This document shows positions 12,311-23,295 of a stretch of 30,645 nt of DNA, in pieces. Source of the stretch: Haplosporangium gracile (Eukaryota > Mortierellomycota > Mortierellomycetes > Mortierellales > Mortierellaceae); NCBI GenBank assembly GCA_015499985.1, contig JAAAUF010000498.1, positions 1 to 30,645 of the forward strand, given 5' to 3'. How positions within the stretch are numbered: position 1 is the first letter of the stretch; each line of letters starts with the position of its first letter. The notes under the pieces were generated by a model, which searched no databases, had not been told where the DNA came from, and saw only the letters and a program-made list of their open reading frames with translations. The position numbers and the translations under genes were made by a program.

Positions 12311-13324
12311 GGCTGCTGCGTGTATCGATGAGTCGTGTTTGTTGTCTGTCTTTTATATCCGGTCGTGAGAGTTCTTGTCCTGTCTGGCAGAGTACTTGTG
12401 TTGCTGAGTGAGCGTTGTTGATGTTGAAGAGTAATGAATCGCAGTTATGTGCGAGGGTGGCAAAGTCTCCAAGGCAGGCGCGGTCAAGTTGGCAGTCCTC
12501 CTCGTCGGTGGCTTTGACCGAAGAAATGAAAAAAAAGAAAAGAAACTGCCCAACCAGTCTTAGATGATTTTTGAGAGCTACGAAAATGGTCGCTGGGTCC
12601 TCACTCTTAGGGTTCCGATCGAAATAAAGAAAGTGCTCAGCTTTAACCCCGCAGGCATGTGAGAGTGAGATAGAGTGAGAACGAGGTGGTGGGAGAGTTG
12701 AAAGCGTATTACATTTAACATCGGACGAACGACGATGGCCAGGCTATAAATTGTGAGTGTAAAAGAATAAGATAATAAGAGCCGTTTCACGTTTCCCTGA
12801 ACCCCTTCACTCCTCGTCAAAGAAGGATGGCCGTTGGACCCTTTTGATCAAATGAAATAATAAAAAGTCGGAAAGTTTCTTTTTCTGTTTGTTTCCTTCT
12901 TTCTTTTCTCTTCTCCGTTCTCCCTTCCTCATCTCACTCTCATTCACTCCCTTCATTCATTCACTCATTCATTGTTGCCTGCCATTCTCCCTTTCTCTCC
13001 TCTTTTCTCTTCCTTCTTGACCCTCAGGTAAAAGCCTAATCTCACCCTCCTTACCCATACCCATATCCATCATGTCAATTATAAAGTCGATGCTATGCTT
13101 AGCTGTTCAGGCCTTTTATTTGTTTGTTCCTGAAAGGAGCAACAAAAACCTATGTTAGGATTGCTCACCCTGCTTATCGCATTACCACATACCCAACATA
13201 TTATCGTAATGCTCAAAAAATGTCACTCTCGACTCTTTGTCTAACGCTCGACCCTCTCTCATTATCCTTCCCGCCGACTTTATTCTTCTTTCCTCCTTTA
13301 AAACATATATCATATATCCAGATC
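12311..13324. promoter_or_regulatory. Divergent promoter region between SART1 and acyltransferase genes
   Basis: About 1 kb separates two start codons that point away from each other, so it must hold both promoters and both 5' untranslated regions. It includes a strong CT-rich tract on the plus strand at about 12875-13020, common just upstream of transcription starts in fungi. No clear TATA box was assigned. Short frames inside it show no protein features. Confidence 0.6.
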
Positions 13325-14557
13325 ATGTCCTCAGGTATGTTCGATGCACACATAAAGAACATGACGAAGGCCTACAATGTATCAACCAAAGAATGCACCA
13401 ACGGACTAACACGCAATTGTCTCTGCTTTTTCATCATTTAGAGTCAACAATCCCGTGGGGTCTCATCGCCGTCCCTGCCTTCATCCTGGCTTTGCCTCGA
13501 CTCTTGGCTGTTCTCCCTCAAAAGATCCAGTTTGTGACCAAGTGCGGCGTGGTCCTTATTGCAACCTTTATCATGTCGATCGTCGGATGCTTTATCTCCA
13601 TCGTCTTTGCGCTTCTCAACAGGAGACATGAGATCAACTTTGTGGTCGCTCGAATCTTTTCCTTCATTGCCTCTTATCCTTGTGGTGTGACCTTCAAGCT
13701 TTCAGGAGAGGAGCATCTGGAAAAGTACCCCGCCATTGTTGTGTGCAACCATCAGAGCTCAATGGATATGATGATTCTCGGACGAGTCTTCCCAAAGCAC
13801 TGTGTTGTTATGGCCAAGAAGGAGCTGCAGTACTTTCCCTTCCTTGGTATCTTTAGTAAGTCCCCATTGTTATCTTGATCCATGATTCCGACTTGCTCTT
13901 TTTGTGGATTTGTGAGGGTGTAAGTGTCCTATTGTACTGACCAGCGACATCTTGTATTTTTGCCTCGTGGTAATCTAGTGACTCTGAGCAATGCAATCTT
14001 TATTGACCGCAAGAATCACAAGAAGGCCATTGAATCGACCACCCAAGCCGTTACTGACATGAAGAAGCACAACGTAATGTTTGCAATCACAAATCTCCGA
14101 AGGAATCTTTGTCCTCCTCTGAAATTGTAACTTACCACAACATCTCCTTCATTTCCAATAGTCTGGCATCTGGATCTTCCCTGAGGGAACTCGCTCTCGT
14201 TTGGAAACGGCCGATTTGTTGCCCTTCAAGAAGGGTGCTTTCCACTTGGCGATCCAGTCCCAGCAGCCCGTCATGCCCATCGTTGCCGCAGGGTACTCAA
14301 ACATCTACGACTCTGCCAGCCGTTCGTTTCCCGGAGGAGAGCTGGAGATCAGAGTTCTTGAGCCCATCCCCACCATAGGAATGACCGCCGATGATGTCAA
14401 CGACTTGATGGAGCGGACGCGCGCTGTCATGCTTAAGAACTTGAAGGAGATGGACCACTCTGTCTTCTCCGCCTCAAAATCCACTGGATCCTCGACTGCT
14501 GTTGCAGAAAGCACGATTAACGAAGGCCTGAAGCAGAGATGGACAGCCAAGGAGTAA
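13325..14557 (+). CDS. 1-acyl-sn-glycerol-3-phosphate acyltransferase (PlsC/AGPAT)
   Basis: Transfers an acyl group to lysophosphatidic acid to make phosphatidic acid, the second acylation step of phospholipid and triacylglycerol synthesis, in the endoplasmic reticulum or lipid-droplet membrane. Exons 13325-13334, 13442-13855, 13979-14073 and 14162-14557 keep phase and give 304 residues, typical of Slc1-type enzymes. Hydrophobic helices lie at about 8-28 and 38-62. The catalytic block NHQSSMD (106-112) carries the His and Asp of NHx4D. FIDR is at 149-152, and FPEGTR, the substrate-binding motif, is at 179-184. A VMPIVAAGYSN block follows. The first exon has only ten bases (ATG TCC TCA G) before a GTATGT donor; this start was chosen because it gives a short N-terminus before the first helix. 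A poly(A)-like AATAAA lies near 14645. Confidence 0.94.
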
Positions 14558-14903
14558 TATCCATTGTTATTATCGCGATCTGTTTTTTGCTTGTTCTTTT
14601 TTCTTCATTATTATTTTGCTCCGCCTGTCCTGTCAGATACCCTAAATAAAATCTGCTCTTCCTATTTCTTTCGAGTTTTCTCCCGCAGCGTTTGCTCAAA
14701 TGCTTACTTCGCTTCCTCCCGTATCCAGACGACCTTCAATTGCTCCATCCTCCTCTTCTACATCGTGAAATGGTCCGAATTATTGATGATTCTCGGTTTA
14801 TTGTATAAAAAATGCTGAAATAACGGGCTTGTTGTATGGCTGATTGGTGGTTGGTTGGCTGTGTCCTGTAAAAGTCGATTTATCCACTGCTTGCTTTCAA
14901 AGT
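14558..14903. other. Convergent 3' spacer, no gene
   Basis: About 350 bases lie between the stop codons of two genes that read toward each other. It must hold both 3' untranslated regions; a plus-strand AATAAA is seen near 14645. No protein-like frame was seen. Confidence 0.6.
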
Positions 14904-15383
14904 TTACTTGGTGTGCTCCCAGACTTTAGAGGCAGCAACGATCTCTGCGACAGAAAAGTGTTTCCTTGCGCTGACTGGCCTGCATGCCTCGATCCTGACA
15001 ACATCTCCGAGCTTGCACTTGGATGCCTCGTCGTGAACAAGGTAGTTCTTGAAAGATTTGTATGTCTATCCATATTCATGGAAGTCCAATAGTGAACAAA
15101 AGTGTCAGACAAAATGAATATAGCGAGCTCATTTAGTAAGCAAAGGGCATATCCGAAGTGGGTGCTTCGTGCCGCATGTCCAAGCTATAATCCTGATCTT
15201 GATCCTGCTTCCTTGTCGCTTGCTAGAGTAACGCCTCGTCTGTGCGGCGCTTTAGGTGGTTGTTGTTATTGTTGTAGTCTTTACCTTGCGGACGATAGGG
15301 TGGACCTTCTGACTCATGACTCGGACCTTGATGGTCTTCTGCATGGCTGTTCCGACGACAACTCCCATAAAGTTCTGACGCAT
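14904..15383 (-). CDS. Mitochondrial small-subunit ribosomal protein uS17m
   Basis: RNA-binding OB-fold protein of the small mitochondrial ribosomal subunit. Two exons, 15285-15383 and 14904-15065, keep phase and give 86 residues. The first exon carries the family opening (FMGVVVGTAMQKTIKV) and HPIVRK. The second carries YLVHDE, then GDVVRIEACRPVSARKHF, the hallmark S17 block. The ATG at 15383 places the conserved GVVV at residues 7-10, as expected for a protein with no cleaved presequence. The same frame stays open about 128 codons upstream of this ATG, but that part lacks family features and has no conserved context, so I leave it out. The 219-base intron separates the two halves. Confidence 0.9.
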
Positions 15384-16165
15384 GTTGTATATATATGCAG
15401 TAGTATGTGTTGGTGTGGGTTGTTGTTGATGTCGATGATAATGTCGGCAAGTCCAGTCAGTTTTTTTGGGCGTTGTTTGATCAGGTACCGGAAATCCATT
15501 CGGATCAGGCCAGGCAAAGAAGTCAGAGAACTCGCTTTCATCACGTGGTGTGCTAAGCCACTTGCTGGAGGACGTGCTTGGAAGCCTGAACCTCGCTACA
15601 GAGTGCTCTACAAAATAGTTCATTAGTGGGAAATGCCTTTGCCTATCTCGCAGCAAGCCAAAAGGCTTACAGGCAAGCAAGCTAATAACCCAATTAACGA
15701 GCAAATCCTCTACAAGCTTCGAGCTACGCTTGTTAGAAGGTGTGAAGTTCCGGGGAAGGATGTGCAAAAGACAGAGACTACGTTCCGTCCCAGATCCTGC
15801 TTTTCAGTGGCCAATCGAGCAATTTTTTCCCCCTCTCCTTTTGGCCGTTAGTAGCACAAGAAGAAGGGTCAGACACAAATCCAGGGGGACAAGTGCCTAA
15901 ACTAAACCACCACTTCCCTGCAGAAATATGAGCAGATCTTCGTCAATGGCAGTCTTCTAACCTAGGTCTTGCTCAATGGCACTCCACTTTCTTGAACGAC
16001 ACAGTTCTCTTTGACTAGTAAAGTTTTGAGGCAATTATCTCTTTGGCCTTCACGACATCTAACCTTTAGAATTTCGCCGAGTAGTGAAGTGAAGAGAACG
16101 CGTTTGTGGGAAAGCCAATATTCTCAAGTGTTCTTATGAAGAGCAGCAAAAGCCGACGAGAAGAA
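15384..16165. other. Spacer between uS17m and the Gln-rich gene
   Basis: This should hold the uS17m promoter and the upstream region of the TATA-driven gene to the right. Two overlapping frames, plus 15633-15851 and a minus frame running into uS17m, were considered and not accepted because they show no domain, no signal peptide and no splice support. No RNA gene was recognised. Confidence 0.45.
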
Positions 16166-16173
16166 TATAAAAG
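16166..16173 (+). promoter_or_regulatory. TATA box of the small Gln-rich gene
   Basis: TATAAAAG lies 75 bases before the first ATG at 16248. It is followed by a C/A-rich leader with CAAC and ACACAAC motifs up to the ATG, a layout seen in strongly expressed or induced fungal genes. This is the clearest core promoter in the window. Confidence 0.6.
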
Positions 16174-16247
16174 GCGTCGGCTCCCCATCCTTTACCAAAT
16201 ATCCACACTCCCACCAATTCAACACACAACACAAAAGCAAAAACAAT

Positions 16248-16319
16248 ATGACTTCATTCACCTCTACCAACTGCCAGAACAGGCAGGTTTGCGACTCTAA
16301 GATCCACAAGTCCAGTTAG
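16248..16319 (+). CDS. Cys-containing short ORF in frame with the Gln-rich ORF
   Basis: The first ATG after the TATA box opens 23 codons, with Cys at 9 and 15, and ends at TAG 16317-16319. The same frame then continues without a further stop: PQQCGQNCNIATM with two more Cys, then the 16356 ORF. So the original gene may have been one 123-codon frame with a Cys-rich start and a Gln-rich tail. The TAG could be a disabling mutation, a readthrough stop, or part of an intron (a GTTTGC donor at 16287 and an AACATAG acceptor at about 16349 are possible but weak). No family recognised. Confidence 0.4.
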   Translation: MTSFTSTNCQNRQVCDSKIHKSS

Positions 16320-16355
16320 CCCCAGCAATGCGGCCAGAACTGCAACATAGCCACC

Positions 16356-16619
16356 ATGTACGACCCCACCACCGCTAAATCCTCGGCTCAGTCCGCCTCT
16401 ATTCAGCCCGATCAACACACCTCTAGTCAGCGTAGCGAGCAAACCTCCCAGACTTCATACCCCCAAGGCCGTACCGCCTCTGCTCAGGCCCAGTCTGCCC
16501 GCAGTCAGCAGCAAGTCCAAGGTCATCAGCAGCAGTCCCAACAGCAGCAGTCCCAACAGGGTCGTCAGCAGCAGAAGCAACAGCCCGCCAGTCTCCAGTC
16601 TCAGCAAAAGTCTGGCTAA
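16356..16619 (+). CDS. Small Gln/Ser-rich protein, unknown function
   Basis: An 87-codon frame beginning MYDPTTAKSS and ending QQKSG. Gln makes up about a third of residues, mostly as SQQQ-type repeats in the second half, so it should be intrinsically disordered. No domain recognised. The upstream frame from 16248 is in phase with it, with a single TAG between. The ATG at 16356 has a good context (GCCACCATG), so it may be used as an independent start. The strong TATA element upstream suggests a well-transcribed gene, perhaps a stress or spore protein, but that is a guess. It could also be the remnant of a longer Cys- and Gln-rich gene. Confidence 0.5.
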   Translation: MYDPTTAKSSAQSASIQPDQHTSSQRSEQTSQTSYPQGRTASAQAQSARSQQQVQGHQQQSQQQQSQQGRQQQKQQPASLQSQQKSG

Positions 16620-16875
16620 TCCTTGTTCTTAAGGAACGACTGTTACTGACGCCTTCTTTCTTATTACATAAGAGTTTGCTGAGCGTGTTGATCCCTTTCG
16701 AATCAACTTCATGCCTTCTCTCAAAATAAGTACCCTTAAGAAAGAACAATCTTTCAGTTGAATTTACATTTAGCTCTTTTTTTTCGCCAGCTGTCTTCCC
16801 TAACTCCCTCCCTTCCCGCCCATTCACCGCTTCTCCTACTACTCCTCATTTACACTTTGCGGTTGCCCATCAGCC

Positions 16876-19800
16876 ATGTCCAACGACCGACGTATGCGGT
16901 CCCCCCAGGACGACGGGGAGATGCTCGACGCAGACTCACACTCTTCAAAGCGCTCTCGTAACATCGCCTACAATAACAACCAATCTCGTCCGCCTCACTC
17001 TGAGCTGAGCAGACACCTCCCTGTTCCCTCGACCCCTACTGCTTGTGTGAAAGTCGAGCCAGGAACAGCGCCTCCTCCCCCCACCACCCCTATCCCTGCA
17101 AAAGAGCCTCAGACAGGATGCACAAAGAGACCCGACCAAGGTGGTCGTGCGGGACGGCAAATCACTATCAACACGAACTTTTTTCCTATGTCCCTGGTAA
17201 TAAACATGATACCTGTCTTTTCTCTCTTACCTGCGTCTTTACACAACCTCAAGAGAAGGAATGAAAAAAATAATTCACATTAGTTTAGAGGAGGTCAAAT
17301 CACACTAACATAAATGGATAATGCCTGTTTCCATATTCTCTTCTGGACCAATATAGCGGCCAACGTACAAGACCATCCACCACTACCATATCGATATCTC
17401 TCCAGAGGTTCCGCCTAAGAGGAATAGAGAGGCAAGTAGACAGTCCATGCTCGCCATTTATGCCAGGAGAAAGAACAAACTCAAAAGCCTTCATTTTGCG
17501 ATTTTTCTAGCAGGGCTGATAGAAAACACGGTGCATGTGAACTAATTGACTGACTGATCGTCGTTCATATGGGATACTGATGACACTACCAAATAGCTGT
17601 GGCAGGAGCTCCAGAGGCACTCTGTCATGATGGAGGCCGGCACCCTGGTTGCCTACGATGGACGCCACAGCGTCTTTTCGCCTAAGCAGCTGCCCGCAGT
17701 CCACGACAATAACGGCGCCGTTACCATCAAGGTGAGTGCTGGAAAAAAGACTCTGACTCTGGTTTTTTTTACTTTTGGCTCCTTTTTTGGGTAGTGGTCG
17801 TTGCTCGCTTATCATCACCCCCCCCCCCCCCCCCCCCNNNNNNNNNNCATAAATGGTCTAACATGGCTATCTTCCTTTCGATTATCTTTTTCCCTTCAAC
17901 GTTCCTATGTGGATGTCAAAAGATCGAGCTTGCTGGCCAGAAGCAAGAGATCGTCTTCAAGATTATGCACGTGAACGAAATCGACATGGAGGCTCTGGCA
18001 AACTTTTTGAGGACAGGCCAGTACACTCAGGACTGCATGGAAGCCATTCAGGCCTTGAACGTGGCACTTACCCACAAACCCTACTCGAACATGGTGACAG
18101 GTACGGCAAATGGCCTTTGCACAAGTGTTCCTATAATTTTGTGTATGTCAAGTTTCTATTGATACACACTCTTTCTGCGACAAATGTTGATGTCTACAAT
18201 TTTTTTATATGCCCCTCTCGTTTTACAACCTCCCTAGTCGGCCGCTCTGTATTCACACCAGATGGAGCTCAAGACTTGCGTGGGGGCGTAGAGATGTGGC
18301 ACGGTATCTTTCACACCGTGCGTCTTGGTCAACAGCAACTGTTCGTGAATGTTGACAAGTCGGCTGGGGCTTTCGTGAAGGGAGGAAGCGCGATTGAGTT
18401 GATGAAGTCAATCGCTCCTCGTTGGAACCCAAGCCATCCTTTGGACCGCAGGGACAAGGACGCCATCGAGACAGTACTCAAGGGATGCTTCTTCAGGGTC
18501 ACTCACCGTGGAAAGCAGTTTAAGCGCAAGTAAGTCTCTCACGCGACAGGCAAAGAGGGACGTGTGAACTTTTTTCTCTGAATGCTTTGATGCAGCTGAT
18601 TTTCACTATTAATTAGTCGGTCGTGGACCTATCTTTGCTATTCCTCTCGCGTAGGTACAAGATGGCCCAGCTTAGTCGCGCCGGTGCCGATGATACCTGG
18701 TTCGATCACACTACGAACGATGGAGGAACTCGCAAAGTGAGTGTGGAGCAGTACTACAACCACACTTACAATGCCAGACTGCACTATCCACGCGCCCCAT
18801 GCTTCGGTGTCCCCGGTCGCAACAACACCATCGCCTACTTCCCAGCCGAGCTGTGTTACTTTGAAAGCGGTCAACCCTACAAAAAGAAGGTACAGCGCTT
18901 CGTTTTAGTGCATGCGTTCATATAGTCATGTAGTCATCGTAATTTCTATATCGTTCAAGTTATATGATTCTGATTGCTCACGTGCCACCATTGTTATTCA
19001 CGGATACCTCTAATAGCTCAACGACGAACAAGTAGCAGCAATGCTCCGTGCTGCGTCCATGAAGCCTGAACCACGCATCCAGAAAATCAAGCAATCTATC
19101 CAGACTTTGGACTTCAGGAACAACCCGTTCTTGGTTGCCTTTGGAATGAGCATCTCGGACAGGATGGCAGATGTTCCGGCCCGCGTTTTGCAGGCGCCCA
19201 GAATTGAGTTTGCGAGAGGCGTCAAGGCCGTGCCCAGGCAAGGATCATGGGAGCTCAACGCTTCGCAGCAGTATCTACAAGGTGTGACCTTGCGTTCATG
19301 GGGAATCCTCGTGTTTGAAAACGAAGGCCGGCTTCAGCGAGGCAAGGTCGAGAACTTTGTCCGCCGTTTAGTGCAGGTTCTTAGCACCGCCGGTATGAAT
19401 GTTGTGACGATGGAGCCTCCAATCGGATACACTCAACCACAAGGCTCGATTGACAGGGAGATTGGAGTGGCCCGTAAGAGGATCGAGAATGTTTGCCAAG
19501 GACCCATCCAGCTGCTGATCGCAGTGCTTCCAGGAAAGGGACTGATGTACCCTGACATCAAGGCCTTTTGTGAGACGACAGAGTTAGGCATCATGACCCA
19601 ATGCGCGCTTGCCACCAAGATCGAAAAGGCCAATGATGCGTACTGCCGGCTGCTGGGAATGAAGATCTTGGCAAAGCTCGGAGGAACAGTCAACCGCTTG
19701 GAAGAAAACTCGTTGGGCTTTATCGAGCGCGGTCGAACGTTGGTTGTGGGTGCAGATGTCACTCACGCGGCTCCAGGAGAGACCGATCGGCCGTCGATCG

Positions 19801-20847
19801 CGTCTGTGGTTGCGCTCGTCGACGACTGCGGGTTCAGGCACATTGGACGGATTCAGAGGCAGCCCTCGCAAGGAGTGGGAGCTGTGGAGGTGATTGAGGG
19901 CCTTCCTGCGCTGATGATGGATTTGATTGCCAGCTACAAGCAGATCATGAAGCACCACCCTCAGCGTATCCTCTTTTACCGTGACGGGGTGTCGGAATCT
20001 CAGTTCCCAGAGATTCTCAGGACGGAGGTCAAAGCCATCAAGATTGCCTGTCACCAGATTGATCGTACGCCCATGTTTTCTTGAGTATGAATGGAAGAAA
20101 GGCAATGCCAAAATACTACGATCTTTGTTCATAGTTTAACATTCACCATCTTGTATTTTCTATGAATGCATGTTCATAGCCAAGTACAAGCCTGCGGTCA
20201 CGTTCGTGGTTGTGAAGAAGCGCCACAACACTCGGTTCTTCCCTATGGATAAACGGGACAGCGACAGATCAGGCAACTGCGAGTCAGGAACGGTGGTCGA
20301 CAGCGTGATCTCGCACCCCACCGAGTTTGACTTTTGTAAGCTATCATTTTCTGCACCTGCGAGGACAGGGTATTTCTATGACTACTGGATCATGTATACC
20401 AGGAACGACTTACTTATTTTTCTGTTCTTTGACAATTACATCTGACAATAGACCTCCAAAGTCACGCGGGTCTGCAGGGCACCAGCCGTTGCGCGCAGTA
20501 CTGTGTGTTGTACGATGAGAGCAGATTCTCTTCGGATGAACTGCAGCAGTTGACGTTCAACTTGTGCCACGTCTACAGTCGCTGCTCCAAGGCAACGTCC
20601 ATTGTCCCTGCCGTTCAGTACGCGCATTTGCTCGCCTACCGTGCTCGATGCTACCGTGATGTTGGTGTCAACACCGATAGACCCGAGGCCATGCCTATCT
20701 CCGTAAGTTTTGTTTTCTGGCTATTCAAGTCACTAATGTTGTAGTTTTTGTTGTGTCACCAGGTAATATTTGACTAATGTGTCTCGTTGTTTATTTGGAT
20801 GGTTGATATGATAGAACGACCTGAAGAACACGATGTTCTTCGTCTGA
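16876..20847 (+). CDS. Argonaute (slicer-type, RNA silencing)
   Basis: Core protein of the RNA-induced silencing complex: holds a small guide RNA and cleaves matching RNA. Ten exons keep phase: 16876-17196, 17357-17431, 17597-17731, 17923-18100, 18238-18529, 18655-18889, 19017-20064, 20180-20335, 20452-20702, 20815-20847, giving 907 residues, the normal eukaryotic size. Residues 1-90 are disordered and Pro-rich. The N domain is about 95-235, with IHHYHIDI near 114-121. Linker 1 starts near 237. PAZ is about 300-430. MID and PIWI follow from about 450. The catalytic tetrad is present: Asp659 (GADVTH), a Glu in the VEVIE block (703 or 706), Asp735 (YRDGVSE), His872 (YAHLLAYRAR). The C-terminus ends NTMFFV, like the usual -MYFV end. 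Exon 2 appears to end with a GC donor (GAG then GCAAGT). The fourth exon's upstream intron contains a 20-C run and 10 N, so that intron's true length is unknown. No Dicer or RdRP gene is nearby. Confidence 0.95.
17818..17847. other. Poly-C run and assembly gap inside an Argonaute intron
   Basis: Twenty C are followed by ten N. The gap lies within the intron between the exon ending at 17731 and the one starting at 17923, so coding sequence is not lost in my model. The length of 10 N is probably a placeholder. Confidence 0.95.
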
Positions 20848-21729
20848 GTATAGCCGTCATCCTCCAACACCAACAACAGCAACAGTAATGGATCGCATGC
20901 CTGCGGTCTTCTCGGTTTCTTTTTTTTTTTCCTTTTCTGTTCACGTCACAGTCCTCTTTCTTCTTTTGTTTCCATTTGTCGTACAATAGCATGTAGTTTT
21001 AGTTCGCTTTTTATCTTTTTTTTTTCACTCTCTCCTTTACTTTTCTTGAACAAGCACCTAAAAAAAAGGCCTTTTGAATTTGCGTTACCATACAAAGTAA
21101 TAAAAAAAACGACGTGAAAGAAAGAAAAAAAAAAAGAAAAAAGGAGGTCAAAGAGAACAACAATAGAATAAGACCAAACTCGTGAATGGCTATTGGCAGG
21201 ACTGAAGAACTGGAATGTTGATCGTTTTGCCACCAATTTTGCCTCTCTTCTTTTATCTCTATTGAAAGGTCAAAAACTGCTTTATTCTTTGATCAAGTGA
21301 GAGATGAATGAAGAGAAAGGGCGAAGGTCATCACTGCATAATAGGCCGCATTAAGCTCCAAAGGATAAAAGAAATAGGACCACGCGAGCAAGTGTATTGC
21401 AGTGCAGCACATATGATGCTGACTAGGGGAGCAAGAGCTAAAGCACCGATCCGGGCCATAGGTGCCCCGGTGCACCCGATGTGTCGAAAAGAGGAATGAA
21501 AATACCAGATCCTTTTGGAGCAGTCCTCCCCGTTCCCTTCCTTGTGAATTTCTTGGTGAAGAGGCCGGTCCGATTGAAGGTTTTAACAGACCAGTCTGGC
21601 CTAAACAAAAAATTTCAAATCGGAGAAAAGATCTCCCCTTGGACCCGGGAAATACATATAGGCTAGACAAGGTGCACTGGCCAATGTAAAAGGTATGTGT
21701 GTTGTAGTGGACAGGGAGTGTGTTTGTTT

Positions 21730-21800
21730 ACTTGCATACACATACACGTACACATGCACATGCACATACACATACAGATACACACACATACAAATAAACA
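21730..21800. repeat. CA/TACACA microsatellite
   Basis: Imperfect (ACATAC/CACATG)n over about 70 bases, on the plus strand. No coding potential. Confidence 0.85.
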
Positions 21801-21979
21801 GGCACATGAACAGGAATTTGCACTGAGGAACGAAAGGATCAGAGTAACACCGAGGGGGTATCTCCCTTTCCCTTGTGGATGTGGGTGAAGAAGAAAGAAG
21901 GAAAGAAAAAGAATATGGCGCGGGTAAGCTTGATATGGATAGAGTCTGGGCTGCTGTATTTTGTCCACACGGACAGGAT

Positions 21980-22006
21980 AGAGAGATAGATAGATGGATA
22001 GATAGT
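21980..22006. repeat. GATA tetranucleotide repeat
   Basis: About six copies of GATA, one of them interrupted by GG. Short microsatellite in the Argonaute-VTT spacer. Confidence 0.85.
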
Positions 22007-22565
22007 CGAGAATAAAATGGAGATGAAGAAGGACAGAAAGAAAAGAAAAGAAGAGAAAAAGGAAGAAGTCGGCCGTGTGTTGCTCGGTTAAATAAATAGA
22101 GACGCACGAAGAACAGGAAATATGAAAAAAAAAAATGTGTGCGTGTTCGGTGCTTGAACACCTAGATCGAATAGAGGCATGACAAAAGACAAGACAGGGG
22201 TCTTAAAATTGAACCCAAAATATAAGGGAGAAAAAAAAAGCATGCTAAATCTTGAAAGGGAGACAAGACTAGTAAACAAAGAGATGAACACTTCATACGG
22301 CAAACGGGTTCTGGGTGTTCCTTTTACGCAACTCCCCTATTTCCTTTTTGCCTAAACGCGCAGTGCCATGTGCGGCATGCGCAGAAAAAGAGCGAGAGAG
22401 GCATTCAGAGCGATCGAGGGTAAGAAGGCGACGAGTTCAGTCGAGTTAAGTCAAGTCAAGTGAATAAAACATAAAAATAAAGAAGAATAGTAGTGAGATT
22501 GGTCTCATCCCGGCGCCATTGTTTGATCCAGTTTCGTGTGAACTAGGAACGGCTGTTTCTATTTT

Positions 22566-22593
22566 TTCTTTCTTTCTTTCTTTCTTTCTTTCT
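22566..22593. repeat. CTTT tetranucleotide repeat
   Basis: About seven uninterrupted TTTC units. A run of ten G follows at 22702-22711. Confidence 0.9.
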
Positions 22594-23295
22594 ATTCTTG
22601 TTGGAACAGCAAGTAATGGTGGAAGAGAGGAATAGGAAGTCGAATAAAGACAAGAGCGAACTAGAGAGAGTATATAACATAAAGAAAACGTCCAAAAGAA
22701 AGGGGGGGGGGCAGCAAAGCAAGCGAGCGCGGCAATAAGCAGGGCCGCGCTTATGATCTCATCACATATGTTTCCGTTGTTGTGCTCTCTGATGTGTGTG
22801 CTTGCACCTCTTCCCGGTCGGATCTTCATTTTGCAGTCCACAAGAGAAAAAAAATTCGTTTTATTTTGACGCTGTTTGTCGGTACCAATAGCTCTCCCGC
22901 CTTTCGTCCGTCCTGTTTTCTTCCTTTATCTTCTTTTCCTTTTTTTAGTCCTCTTCTTTCCTCTCTTACTTCTTTCCTCTCTTACTTCTTTTCTTATCCT
23001 CCTCTATCCTCTTCTCCTCTCTTTTTCTCTTCACACTCCTCTTACCACAACTGCCACCGTTACCTTCACTCTTATTCCTTACACCTAATAATTCCTAATA
23101 CCCCCTTCTCCGCACCCTCTACATTCTACCATACTACTCTTCAGAACTTTCCCACCTTGTGTATTCCTCTTCCCTACTTCACAGCCACACAGCCCGTCTC
23201 TTCTCACTTCGACCTGACCCAAACTGACTTGACGACTTTGCTCCATTCAATTGCACAAGTCTCCTTTCACTTCACCCCGCAATCACACTCGCAGA

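Larger units (their letters stand above)
20848..23295. other. Microsatellite-rich spacer, no gene
   Basis: About 2.4 kb between two plus-strand genes. The left part should be the Argonaute 3' untranslated region, with T- and A-rich runs. The right part (about 22910-23290) is a CT-rich leader for the next gene. Between them are several simple repeats and no protein-like frame. The larger frames near 21600-22160 are low complexity. Confidence 0.6.

Noticed and set aside
19433..20132. Minus-strand frames of 109-182 codons
   Set aside because: Antisense shadows of the large Argonaute PIWI exon.
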